Shown here piece by piece: positions 34,403 to 42,317 of a DNA stretch of 64,000 bases; within the stretch, counting starts at the first letter, position 1, and each line of letters begins with the position of its first letter. Source of the DNA: Taibaiella sp965229095. Its GTDB lineage: Bacteria; Bacteroidota; Bacteroidia; Chitinophagales; Chitinophagaceae. The notes under the pieces are model-generated. The model saw only the letters and a program-made list of their open reading frames with translations, was not told the DNA's origin and did no database searches. Position numbers and translations under genes: made by a program. The stretch is taken from the NCBI GenBank assembly GCA_965229095.1, contig OZ245855.1, positions 3,286,001 to 3,350,000 on the forward strand. Reading direction: 5' to 3'.

Positions 34403-34432
34403 AATAGTATTTTTGGGATGACCAGATATTGA

Positions 34433-35611
34433 TTATTTACGTACTACATATCCTTTCACTTTGGCCAGTTCCAGGATAGAAGTATTGATCGCTTGTCCCA
34501 GGTCGTCCTCCGTTTTTGTCTTTTTATTTTCCTGCTCGATATAAGCTTCTCTTTGCTGCGCCAGCCCGGCTATCTCTTTCTGGATCGCTTCTCTTTCCTT
34601 GGTTTTTTCCGCTACAAGCTTTTCTATTTCCCGGCGCTCTTTGCCTTTATATTCTTCCGGAAGATCTTCTTTTTTCAATTTGGCAACCGCATCTTTATCT
34701 TCTTTTACTTTGTCGACCAGGTCCCAGCTATCGTTTTTATAAGCGCCTTTGGATTTGCTTACCGCACGTTCCGCATAGTTGGCAGAGGACATGGATTGCG
34801 CATTTCTGTCCTGCGTTTCCTGGCTGTATTTCTTTTCTGCGCCACGCGCGCCATAGCTTACGTAGGTTTTATTCAGACGTTCGTTACAGGCCTGTATGCG
34901 GGCATCATAAGGTGTTTCTATAAACCGCACTTTCTGGTCCGAATCGATATTGAAGAACTTCCCTTTACCCCTGTCTGCGCCGTCTTTCCAGAAAGTTTCT
35001 ATACCTTCCCTCTTTTCACCACAGAAAATAGTATTGACATAAATATTCTGGCGCAGGGCTTCGCTTATGCTTTCCTTATAGCTGGTGCTGCCCTGATTGA
35101 AAGGCTCGTTGCCTGCGATATAGATCAGCTTCATGTCGGCGGCATTATGCCCCCATTCCAGCTTCTTTGTCGCCTGACCAATGACGGCTCCGCAATATTC
35201 ATTGCCGCCATTGGTGCGCAATGAAAACAGCTTTTCGGAGATCAGGTCCAGATCGGTGGTGAAGGGTGTAACCCGCCTGATATAGTCTGCCGATGCGCTG
35301 ATACCATCGTTGCCGTATTCGTACAAAGCGATCTCCACTATGGGCGCTTTACCTTTGTACTTTAAGGTAGTGAGGGTATTAATGATATTCCATAGTCGGG
35401 ATTTGGCCTGGTCGATGAGGCCGTCCATACTGTTGGAAGTATCGAGCAGCAACGCTACTTGTACTCTTGTGTTATCAGCAGTAGATACCCCATCCGGTTG
35501 CGGATCGGCTGCGTTTGTTACAGTGGTTTCCGGATGTGTACCGGTGCCGCATTTGGCGAATAAGAGGCCGGAGGAAAACATCAGGGTGCCGGCCAGGAGG
35601 AACTTTTTCAT
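34433..35611 (-). CDS. Exported VWA-domain protein
   Basis: A 392-aa exported protein with a signal-like N-terminus (MKKFLLAGTLMFSSGLLFAKCGTG), possibly a lipoprotein, though Lys before the Cys is unusual for a lipobox. Residues about 45-250 are a von Willebrand A domain with the MIDAS motif DTSNSM (VQVALLLDTSNSMDGLIDQ) and a later GGNEYCG and YIAGNEPF. The C-terminal ~120 residues are highly charged and helical (KSKGAYKNDSWDLVDKVKEDKDAVAKLKKEDLPEEYKGKERREIEKLVAEKTKEREA), a likely coiled coil. It is the first gene of the probable VWA-rhodanese-SIMPL operon and divergent from the LytS-type kinase gene. Specific role unknown. Confidence 0.8.
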   Translation of the reverse strand: MKKFLLAGTLMFSSGLLFAKCGTGTHPETTVTNAADPQPDGVSTADNTRVQVALLLDTSNSMDGLIDQAKSRLWNIINTLTTLKYKGKAPIVEIALYEYGNDGISASADYIRRVTPFTTDLDLISEKLFSLRTNGGNEYCGAVIGQATKKLEWGHNAADMKLIYIAGNEPFNQGSTSYKESISEALRQNIYVNTIFCGEKREGIETFWKDGADRGKGKFFNIDSDQKVRFIETPYDARIQACNERLNKTYVSYGARGAEKKYSQETQDRNAQSMSSANYAERAVSKSKGAYKNDSWDLVDKVKEDKDAVAKLKKEDLPEEYKGKERREIEKLVAEKTKEREAIQKEIAGLAQQREAYIEQENKKTKTEDDLGQAINTSILELAKVKGYVVRK

Positions 35612-35636
35612 AGAAGCTTATTTTTTGATGACACAA

Positions 35637-35644
35637 CAAATGTA
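35637..35644 (-). promoter_or_regulatory. Possible promoter of the VWA operon, -7 element
   Basis: The minus strand reads TACATTTG (TAnnTTTG). It lies about 26 bp before the ATG at 35611. The -33 region is not clear. Confidence 0.4.
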
Positions 35645-35697
35645 TCCTGCTCCCATGCCTCGTTCCGGCCCTACTTGGTGAAACCCCGATATGAATG

Positions 35698-35752
35698 GGT
35701 GAATTCTTAGGTTATCCGTTTCAAAACATTTTATTTTACATTGGAATTCACC
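35698..35752. promoter_or_regulatory. Inverted repeat in the divergent control region
   Basis: GGTGAATTC at 35698-35706 and GAATTCACC at 35744-35752 form perfect 9-bp arms separated by 37 bp. The right arm ends 6 bp before the kinase ATG at 35759. It may be a regulator site or a looping pair; no promoter element was found between the arms. Confidence 0.4.
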
Positions 35753-35758
35753 TGGTAT

Positions 35759-37594
35759 ATGCGCTATCATTTTTTTATCGGCCTTCTCCTCCTGTTCTGC
35801 CTTCCCGCTACGATCGCAGTAGCGCAGGATTCTGTTTACTACAACAGCAAGAAAGGCGGCTACAGCAAAGGTTCTTCCAACATGAAGAAAAAGGATGCAG
35901 CCGAAAGCCTGAAGCAATCTCTGGAAAGCAACGACGAGGAAGAAACGGCCAGGCAATACGAGAAGCTATCCAAAGAGCTGGCCGACCAGGGAGAATATGC
36001 CAAGGCCGAAGAATACCTGAAAAAAGCGCAGGCGATTTACCAGAAACGGAACAACAAACAGGAGATCGCTGCAGTAAGCCGCAACCTGGCCAAATTGCAG
36101 GAATCGCAACAAAAGATAGCACCGGCCATCCAGAACTATAAGGCCGCCGCTTCGGTTACCAGGGATGCTAGTATGTTCCGGGCCAACTCCAATGACGCCA
36201 GTCGCCTGGAACGGGCCAACGATCCTAAAGCGCAAATGGATTATGCCCAGTCTAATGTCAACCTGTTTGAAAAGCAAGGCAAAAAGGAAGAAGCTGTAGA
36301 TGCTTATAAACAGCTTGCCGAAACCCAGTTGCAGCAGAACAATACGGGCGAAGCGCTCAGCAATTTTAAGAGGGCCCTGAAAGCCGCCGATCAACCGGAA
36401 GAAGCCGCCGACATCAGCAATAAGCTGGCCAAAGCCTACGTAGAAGACAACCAGGTAGATAAGGCTATTACGGTAAGCAAAGAAGCCTTGAACAAAGCCA
36501 AGGCCAGTAAAAATGTACCCTTGCAGATCGACCAGTTGCAGGGCCTGGCTTTGTTGTATGCCCAAAATAACCAGTCGGGACAAACAGAAGCGCTTTTAAA
36601 GGAGGCCTACGACCTCGCCCTGCACAGCGGCAATACCCTTAAAGCCAAAGCTTGTCTTGCGGCATTGGCTAAGTTCTACAGGGAGCGGGGCGAAGAAGGA
36701 AAGATCGTTGTGGTCTACGAAGATTTTATGAACCGGCTGGATTCCCTCATCAGGACAGACAGCTCTCTGGTCGATGCGAAGCTGTTTGAAATTACCGAAG
36801 GCCGGATCAAAGAGCTGGAGCAGGAACGGCAATTGCAGAATGAGCTGATCAGCAAAAAGAACCGGTTCAACTATTTTCTTATCGGTTCGGTGGCAGCTAT
36901 GCTCCTGCTTCTGGTAATCATCGTACGTGCCTGGTATGCCATTAAAGTAAAGAATAAAAAGATCGCCTTGCAGTCCTTACGCAGGGAAATGAATCCTCAT
37001 TTCATCTTCAACAGCCTCAATAGCGTGAACCAATATATTGCAGAGAACAACGAGCTGGAAGCCAACAAATACCTCACTTCCTACTCTGGCCTGATGCGCA
37101 ATATCATGGAAAATTCCAACAAGGATTTTGTAACCCTGGCTACGGAAGCCGAGCAACTAAAAAAATACCTGAACCTGGAACACCTGCGCTTCCACGATAA
37201 GTTCGACTATACCATACATATCGATGAGGCGCTCGATCCCGATGCTGTCCTGCTTCCGAACATGCTGATCCAACCACACCTGGAGAATGCGATCTGGCAT
37301 GGTTTGCGCTACAAAGAGACCAAAGGAAAACTGGAAGTTGCTTTTATCAAAAAAGCCAACCTCATCGAAGTCAGCATCAAAGATGATGGTATAGGTTTGC
37401 GTAAAAGCCAGGAGTTAAAAACTATGAACCAGAAAAGCCACCAGTCGCGGGGGCTTACCAATACCAAAGAGCGCATCAGCTTATTGAACGATTTGTACAA
37501 GACCCATATCACGATGACCATGGAAGAACTTAAGGACAAGGAAGCTACCGGCACACTCGTCCTGCTTCAAATACCGTTAATCCCTAAAAAGTAA
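35759..37594 (+). CDS. LytS-type sensor histidine kinase with TPR-like sensor domain
   Basis: Membrane sensor kinase paired with the overlapping LytTR gene. The open frame begins at a TTG at 35741, but ATG 35759 gives the signal peptide MRYHFFIGLLLLFCLPATIAVAQ. Residues about 40-330 are TPR-like helices (ETARQYEKLSKELADQGEYAKAEEYLKKAQ, DAYKQLAETQLQQNNTGEALSNFKRALK). One membrane helix follows (FLIGSVAAMLLLLVIIVRAWYA). The kinase core is His_kinase (LytS-like): LRREMNPHFIFNSLNSVNQYI with His414, then LLPNMLIQPHLENAIWHGL and the G-box region KDDGIGL. The ATPase half is short, as usual for this family. The stop codon overlaps the regulator ATG. Confidence 0.9.
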   Translation: MRYHFFIGLLLLFCLPATIAVAQDSVYYNSKKGGYSKGSSNMKKKDAAESLKQSLESNDEEETARQYEKLSKELADQGEYAKAEEYLKKAQAIYQKRNNKQEIAAVSRNLAKLQESQQKIAPAIQNYKAAASVTRDASMFRANSNDASRLERANDPKAQMDYAQSNVNLFEKQGKKEEAVDAYKQLAETQLQQNNTGEALSNFKRALKAADQPEEAADISNKLAKAYVEDNQVDKAITVSKEALNKAKASKNVPLQIDQLQGLALLYAQNNQSGQTEALLKEAYDLALHSGNTLKAKACLAALAKFYRERGEEGKIVVVYEDFMNRLDSLIRTDSSLVDAKLFEITEGRIKELEQERQLQNELISKKNRFNYFLIGSVAAMLLLLVIIVRAWYAIKVKNKKIALQSLRREMNPHFIFNSLNSVNQYIAENNELEANKYLTSYSGLMRNIMENSNKDFVTLATEAEQLKKYLNLEHLRFHDKFDYTIHIDEALDPDAVLLPNMLIQPHLENAIWHGLRYKETKGKLEVAFIKKANLIEVSIKDDGIGLRKSQELKTMNQKSHQSRGLTNTKERISLLNDLYKTHITMTMEELKDKEATGTLVLLQIPLIPKK

Positions 37595-38346
37595 TGCAGG
37601 CAGAAAAGATAAAAGCAGTATTGGTGGAAGATGAACAGGCGGCATTGGTCGCCCTGGAAAATTACATCCGGAAGTTTTGCCCGCAGGTCGAAGTGATCGG
37701 TACGGCACAAAACAGCAAAGAAGCCGTCACTGTTTTACACGAACTGCAGCCGCAACTGGTATTCCTGGATGTAGAAATGCCATTCGGCAATGCTTTCGAT
37801 GTATTGGATGCCTGCCAGGATCTGCAGTTTGAAACCATATTTGTAACTGCTTTTTCGGAATACTCTTTAAAAGCCCTGAATCAGAGCGCTGCTTATTATC
37901 TCCTGAAGCCGGTAAGCATCGAAGAGCTGATCATAGCCGTGAACAAGGTACAGCAGGAGCTGCAGCGGCAACAGCTTATCAACAGGAACCAGATTATCGT
38001 GGCCAATGCCAAAGAAAGCAAGCCGGAAAAGCAGCAGGTGATCCTGCCTACATTGGATGGCTTTGACGTAGTTAAAATGGAAGAGATCGTAAGGCTGAAA
38101 GGCAACGGCAACTTTACCGATGTCTATTTAACCGATGGCAGGAAGAAGATGGTATGCCGCTTCCTGAAACATTTTACGGAGATACTTCCCCTTCCTTTCC
38201 TGCGTGTCCACAAATCACACGTCATCAATATTCATTTCGTAAAGTCTTACCACAAAGGCACCGGGGGTTACGTGACCCTGCACGATGGTACGGAAGTAGA
38301 AGTTTCTGCAGCCTACAAAGAACAATTTCTGGAAATGTTCCGCTGA
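37594..38346 (+). CDS. LytTR-family response regulator
   Basis: A 250-aa DNA-binding regulator, partner of the LytS-like kinase. Its ATG shares one base with the kinase stop (TAATG), so the two are translationally coupled. The receiver (1-120) has VEDEQAAL, phospho-acceptor Asp59 in LVFLDVEMPFG, Thr/Ser in FVTAFSEY and Lys in YLLKPVS. The LytTR domain (about 150-250) has VRLKGNGNFTDVYLTDGRKKMV and FLRVHKSHVINIHFV. It ends at TGA 38346 with no gap before the stop of the convergent BatD-like gene. This is the second LytTR pair in the window, and its target sites are not identified. Confidence 0.93.
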   Translation: MQAEKIKAVLVEDEQAALVALENYIRKFCPQVEVIGTAQNSKEAVTVLHELQPQLVFLDVEMPFGNAFDVLDACQDLQFETIFVTAFSEYSLKALNQSAAYYLLKPVSIEELIIAVNKVQQELQRQQLINRNQIIVANAKESKPEKQQVILPTLDGFDVVKMEEIVRLKGNGNFTDVYLTDGRKKMVCRFLKHFTEILPLPFLRVHKSHVINIHFVKSYHKGTGGYVTLHDGTEVEVSAAYKEQFLEMFR

Positions 38347-39519
38347 TCATTCCGGATCTTTTACCGAGACACCCAGCATCATGGCCCTTTTATACTTGAT
38401 CTTCCCTGTTTCACCGGTCAGCAACCGTATTGCGGCGTACAGTTCCTTTTCCTTCATCTTTACGGGACGGGAACATACTACATAATAACGATCGAGTCCC
38501 GGCGCCTGTTCCCTCTCCTCTTTCGAGGTCTTATATCCTTCTTTTTCCGCGAAAGCAATAAAACGGTTCATGTCAACAATACTGTTAAAAGTCATAGCTA
38601 CCAGTAACATCTTCTTCTTCTCGGGATCGAAACCGGGGCCGTCAAGTTCGTGCAGGATATTATAAACCGCCGGCCATATACGGCTGTCTCCATCAAATGC
38701 CAGGCGCTCGTCGGTCAGCGACCAGGCAGCGGGCTGGGTAAGAATAACCTTGGCCTTTGCTTCCCGGCCTGCCGCTTTATAAATAGGAAATAAAGCTTGC
38801 ACAATACCGGCGGTATCGCGCAGGGTATAGTACCGCCGTGCCGATTCCTTAGTCACGATACGGTTCAGCTCCCGTGCATCGGAACGCGTGGCCATATAGG
38901 TATCTACTGCAGCCATGATGCTGTCCGATTGGCTTTGTGTTACGGCATCGGGCAAATATCCCCAACCGGTGATCAATACAAAAGGTGCGGTAACGCTCTT
39001 TATCTGCTGGCTGGCTTTATAGGAAGTACTGGCCGCTTCAAAGTTATGCTCCTTAAAAAAATCTTCGGGCCGGCTGTCTTCCAGTAAAGGCGATTCCAGT
39101 TTCTTTCCCTTGACGAAAGGCGGCGGATCAACGGTTACCGGTATCACTTTCGTAGTATGGGTTTTACCATCTTTGGTACCGATGCTGGCAGCCGGGATAC
39201 CAAACACACCGGGCTTGTCCATATACAGGTTATAGGTTATGATAGCCTTGCGGGTGGTGATCATTCCGGCCCCCTTTCTTACCGAGTTGGAAGTACTGGT
39301 TTGAAAAGGGCCACCGGCAACAGTAAAGTCCTTAAGGTTGATCTTAAGATAGGCCGAAATAGAATCAGGATTGCCCGTATAGACCAGGACCAGTTTTATA
39401 GTATCACCCACAGCAACATGGTTATAGTCGACCGCTGCTTCAAACTGCTGTGCGCGGCCAGACCCAGGCCATAGACCGGCAATAAGGATGCATAAAAAAG
39501 GAAGAACAAAGGAACGCAT
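38347..39519 (-). CDS. BatD-like protein
   Basis: A 390-aa exported protein from ATG 39519 (signal MRSFVLPFLCILIAGLWPGSGRA). The N-terminal part (residues ~20-130) resembles the BatD N-terminal beta domain: QFEAAVDYNHVAVGDTIKLVLVYTGNP and ISAYLKINLKDFTVAGGPFQTSTSN, then ITYNLYMDKPGVFGIPAASIGTKDGK. The remainder lacks the BatD transmembrane tail; it is a helical alpha/beta domain (SIMAAVDTYMATRSDARELNRIVTKESARRYYTLRD). The usual BatA/BatB/BatC/BatE and MoxR partners are not in the window, so this may be a stand-alone paralogue. A TAGCTTTG element (39545-39538, minus strand) precedes the ATG by about 19 bp. Confidence 0.75.
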   Translation of the reverse strand: MRSFVLPFLCILIAGLWPGSGRAQQFEAAVDYNHVAVGDTIKLVLVYTGNPDSISAYLKINLKDFTVAGGPFQTSTSNSVRKGAGMITTRKAIITYNLYMDKPGVFGIPAASIGTKDGKTHTTKVIPVTVDPPPFVKGKKLESPLLEDSRPEDFFKEHNFEAASTSYKASQQIKSVTAPFVLITGWGYLPDAVTQSQSDSIMAAVDTYMATRSDARELNRIVTKESARRYYTLRDTAGIVQALFPIYKAAGREAKAKVILTQPAAWSLTDERLAFDGDSRIWPAVYNILHELDGPGFDPEKKKMLLVAMTFNSIVDMNRFIAFAEKEGYKTSKEEREQAPGLDRYYVVCSRPVKMKEKELYAAIRLLTGETGKIKYKRAMMLGVSVKDPE

Positions 39520-39587
39520 GGGATAGTATTTATGCAACAAAGCTACTGCATAAAGTAACAAGGGCACAGGCAATTGCTAAGCATAAT

Positions 39588-39622
39588 AAAAAATCCTGCC
39601 CAGGGAACGGGACAGGATTTTT
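39588..39622 (-). terminator. Rho-independent terminator of the S9 peptidase gene
   Basis: AAAAATCCTG pairs with CAGGATTTTT, continued by CCC/GGG past a one-base bulge; the loop is AGGGAAC. On the minus strand a T-run follows. Confidence 0.85.
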
Positions 39623-39643
39623 CCTATTAGGGCTCTTTGTTAC

Positions 39644-41668
39644 CTACAAGGTTTCTTTCAGCCATTTAAAGAATTCTCTTTGCCATACCAGGCCATTGTG
39701 TGCATGCAGTACCCAATGGTTTTCGTTGGGCAGGTAAAGCAATTTGCTTTTGATGCCTTTCAACTGCGCTGCCTGGAAGGCTTCCAGTCCTTGCTCGATA
39801 GGGACACGGAAATCGATACCACCCTGGATGATCATGATCGGTGTATTCCATTTATCAATGAAGTTGGAAGGATTGTGCTGCTCATAGCTCTTGGGCAAAG
39901 GCTTGTCCCAGTAATTACCACCGAGGTCCCAATTGGCAAACCACAGCTCTTCCGTAGTACCATACCAGCTCTTCATATCAAACAAACCATCGTGCGCGAT
40001 GAAAGATTTGAATCGTTTGTTGTGGATACCCGCCAGCATGAATACGCTGTAACCGCCATAACTCGCACCTACACAACCCAGGCGGTTCTTATCCACATAA
40101 CTTTCCTTGGCTACATCATCGATAGCAGCAAGGTAATCTCTCATGGGTTGGCCGCCCCAATCTTTGGCAATGGCTTCGTTCCATTGTACGCCCCAGCCCG
40201 GCATACCCCGGCGGTTGGGCGCTACCACGATATAACCATTAGCCGCCATCAACTGGAAATTCCAACGTACGCTGTAAAACTGCGATAGTGCTGATTCCGG
40301 ACCACCCTGACAATACAGGAGTGTAGGATACTTTTTAGCAGGATCAAAATTGGGCGGGTAAATGACCCAAACACCCATATCCTTGCCATCCGTTGTTTTC
40401 ACCATGCGCAGCTTGGTATCGCTCAGGCCTATCTTGCTGTACACCGCATCATTGGCATGGGTAATGGCTTTCATCTTGCCTTCTTTCAGGTCTACACCGT
40501 ATAGTTCTGTAGCATGGTTCATATCGGTACGGGAAACCACCAATGTATTCTTGTATTGCCCAACGATACCGGTTACGTCAAATACACCGCTGGTTACCTG
40601 GCTTACTATAGGCATCATCCGTGCCATCAGGTTAGTCGGCACTTTTACAGAGAACAATTGCTGCGTACCTTTCAGGGCAGCGTTGAAATAGATATTATCA
40701 CCTTTGGTATTCCAGGCAAAGCCTCCGTCAACGGTTTCGTCCCAACCGGCGGTCATGTTCAGTTTGGCTTTAGTAGCCAGGTCCATCACCACGATATCGT
40801 TTTTATCGGCTTCGTACCCGTCGCGTTTCATACTGAGCCAGGCAATCTTTTTACCATCAGGGCTAAAGGAAGGCGCTACATCATAGCCCATCATACCCTC
40901 GCTCCAGTTGGTGGTTTTGGCATCGCCTATTTCATAAGCATAGATATCGGTATTGGTGCTTTGTGCATAAGCTTTGCCTGTCTTCTTCTTGCACACATAG
41001 ATCACCGACTTGCTGTCCGGGCTGAAGATAAAATCTTCGGCGCCGCCGAAAGGCTTTTGGGGACAATCGTAAGGTTCATTGGCAAGGATATCTTTTACAG
41101 GACTGCGCGAATTATCGATGCTGGCGAGGAATACATGCGACACCTGGCCTTCGTTCCAGGCATCCCAGTGGCGGTAGTTCAGATCGGTATAGACCTGGGC
41201 CGTGCTGTTCTTCACATCAGGATACAGGTCCTTGCCCAGTATTTTTTCAGAGGCAACAGGCTTGGAAAAAGCGATCCATTTGCCATCGGGCGAAACCCTT
41301 ATGTTCTCGGCATCTTTCAGCTGTACCGATACCACTTTCCAGGTATTGCCTTCGTCCGTGCTTTTGAATAGCTCTTCTCCTTTAACAGCATACATACCGT
41401 TTTGATCCCATTGTACAAAGGACCTGCCATGGAGCACATCCGTTTTCATCATCTGGTTGTTGTCCAGGTTCAGCAGGAAATATTCGTTGTTGCTTTTTTC
41501 GGTCGCCAGGTCTGTTTTAGCTACGCGGTACAACAGGGTTTTGCCATCGGGGCTCATACTCACGGCAGCTACGCGGCCCAGGCTCCAAAGCAGTTCCGGC
41601 GTCATTACCTTTTGCGCCTGCAGTGCCATAGGGATGGCCAGCAAAAGAAATAAGGATATTTTTTTCAT
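39644..41668 (-). CDS. S9 family prolyl oligopeptidase-type peptidase
   Basis: A 674-aa serine peptidase of the S9 family. The signal peptide is MKKISLFLLLAIPMALQA. Residues about 20-400 form a beta-propeller with WD40/PD40-type repeats (FSPDSKSVIYVC, FSPDGKKIAWLSMKRDGYEADKNDIVVMDL). The alpha/beta-hydrolase domain has the nucleophile in GCVGASYGGYSVFML, the acidic residue region in PIMIIQGGIDFRVPIEQ and the catalytic His in NENHWVLH. It probably cleaves peptides in the periplasm or at the surface (dipeptidyl/acylaminoacyl peptidase-like). CATTTTTG, one base from the -7 consensus, lies only 4 nt before the ATG (41680-41673 region, minus strand). Confidence 0.92.
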   Translation of the reverse strand: MKKISLFLLLAIPMALQAQKVMTPELLWSLGRVAAVSMSPDGKTLLYRVAKTDLATEKSNNEYFLLNLDNNQMMKTDVLHGRSFVQWDQNGMYAVKGEELFKSTDEGNTWKVVSVQLKDAENIRVSPDGKWIAFSKPVASEKILGKDLYPDVKNSTAQVYTDLNYRHWDAWNEGQVSHVFLASIDNSRSPVKDILANEPYDCPQKPFGGAEDFIFSPDSKSVIYVCKKKTGKAYAQSTNTDIYAYEIGDAKTTNWSEGMMGYDVAPSFSPDGKKIAWLSMKRDGYEADKNDIVVMDLATKAKLNMTAGWDETVDGGFAWNTKGDNIYFNAALKGTQQLFSVKVPTNLMARMMPIVSQVTSGVFDVTGIVGQYKNTLVVSRTDMNHATELYGVDLKEGKMKAITHANDAVYSKIGLSDTKLRMVKTTDGKDMGVWVIYPPNFDPAKKYPTLLYCQGGPESALSQFYSVRWNFQLMAANGYIVVAPNRRGMPGWGVQWNEAIAKDWGGQPMRDYLAAIDDVAKESYVDKNRLGCVGASYGGYSVFMLAGIHNKRFKSFIAHDGLFDMKSWYGTTEELWFANWDLGGNYWDKPLPKSYEQHNPSNFIDKWNTPIMIIQGGIDFRVPIEQGLEAFQAAQLKGIKSKLLYLPNENHWVLHAHNGLVWQREFFKWLKETL

Positions 41669-41754
41669 ACGACAAAAATGAAAATTTAATTACGGTGTTC
41701 AATGACCCTCGCAGGGTGATTTTTGTTTATATAAAGAAGCGACACTAAGCCTAC

Positions 41755-42105
41755 TTAAAGAAAGGTCTTTTCGTACACGGCCTCGTTAAAACGGATAGCA
41801 ACTACTTTATCTCCCTCTTCGATCAGGGGCCGTTTGATCATGCTGTTGTGCTGCGCCATCACGTCGATAGCGGCTGCCTGGTTGGTTACGGCAAGCTGCT
41901 CGGCTTCGGACAACTCTTTCCAGGTAGTGCTGTTCTTGTTCATTACATTTTCCCAGCCCAGTTGCTGGCACCAACTGCGCAGCTTTGTTTTGGAGATGCC
42001 TTCCTTTTTGTAATCATGAAAGGCATAGCCGATGTTGTTCTTATCGAGCCATGTGCGGGCTTTTTTGACCGAGTCGCAATTAGGGATACCGTAAAGCGTA
42101 TACAT
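41755..42105 (-). CDS. ArsC/Spx-family reductase-like protein
   Basis: A 116-aa cytoplasmic protein with a thioredoxin-like fold of the ArsC family. The N-terminus MYTLYGIPNCDSVKKARTWLDKNNIGYAFHDYKKEG has the single active-site Cys in PNCDSVKKA. The C-terminal part has MIKRPLIEEGDKVVAIRFNEAVY, the usual KRP[LV] motif. Members act as glutathione- or mycothiol-dependent arsenate reductases or as Spx-type regulators; this one most resembles the YffB-type subgroup of unknown function. No ars genes are nearby. The -7 element TACATTTG (42148-42141, minus strand) lies about 36 bp upstream. Confidence 0.88.
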   Translation of the reverse strand: MYTLYGIPNCDSVKKARTWLDKNNIGYAFHDYKKEGISKTKLRSWCQQLGWENVMNKNSTTWKELSEAEQLAVTNQAAAIDVMAQHNSMIKRPLIEEGDKVVAIRFNEAVYEKTFL

Positions 42106-42264
42106 GTGTTGTTTTAAATCGTTAATAAGCCAAATTCCTGCAAATGTAAAATAATACGGGCTCCCGATGGTTATTGAACGGAATTATTTCGACCGGAACG
42201 ATGACCATCTTCCTTGGTTTGTAAAACAATTGTCAATCCTGGTCCCGGAGAAGGTTTATTGGGC

Positions 42265-42272
42265 TATATTCG
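42265..42272 (+). promoter_or_regulatory. Possible nadB promoter, -7 element
   Basis: TATATTCG differs from TAnnTTTG at one position and lies 45 bp before the nadB ATG. No -33 element at the usual spacing. Confidence 0.28.
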
Positions 42273-42317
42273 CAAAGAATAATTTAAGCAATCCGCCTGC
42301 CCCGGCGGTTCTCAGCT

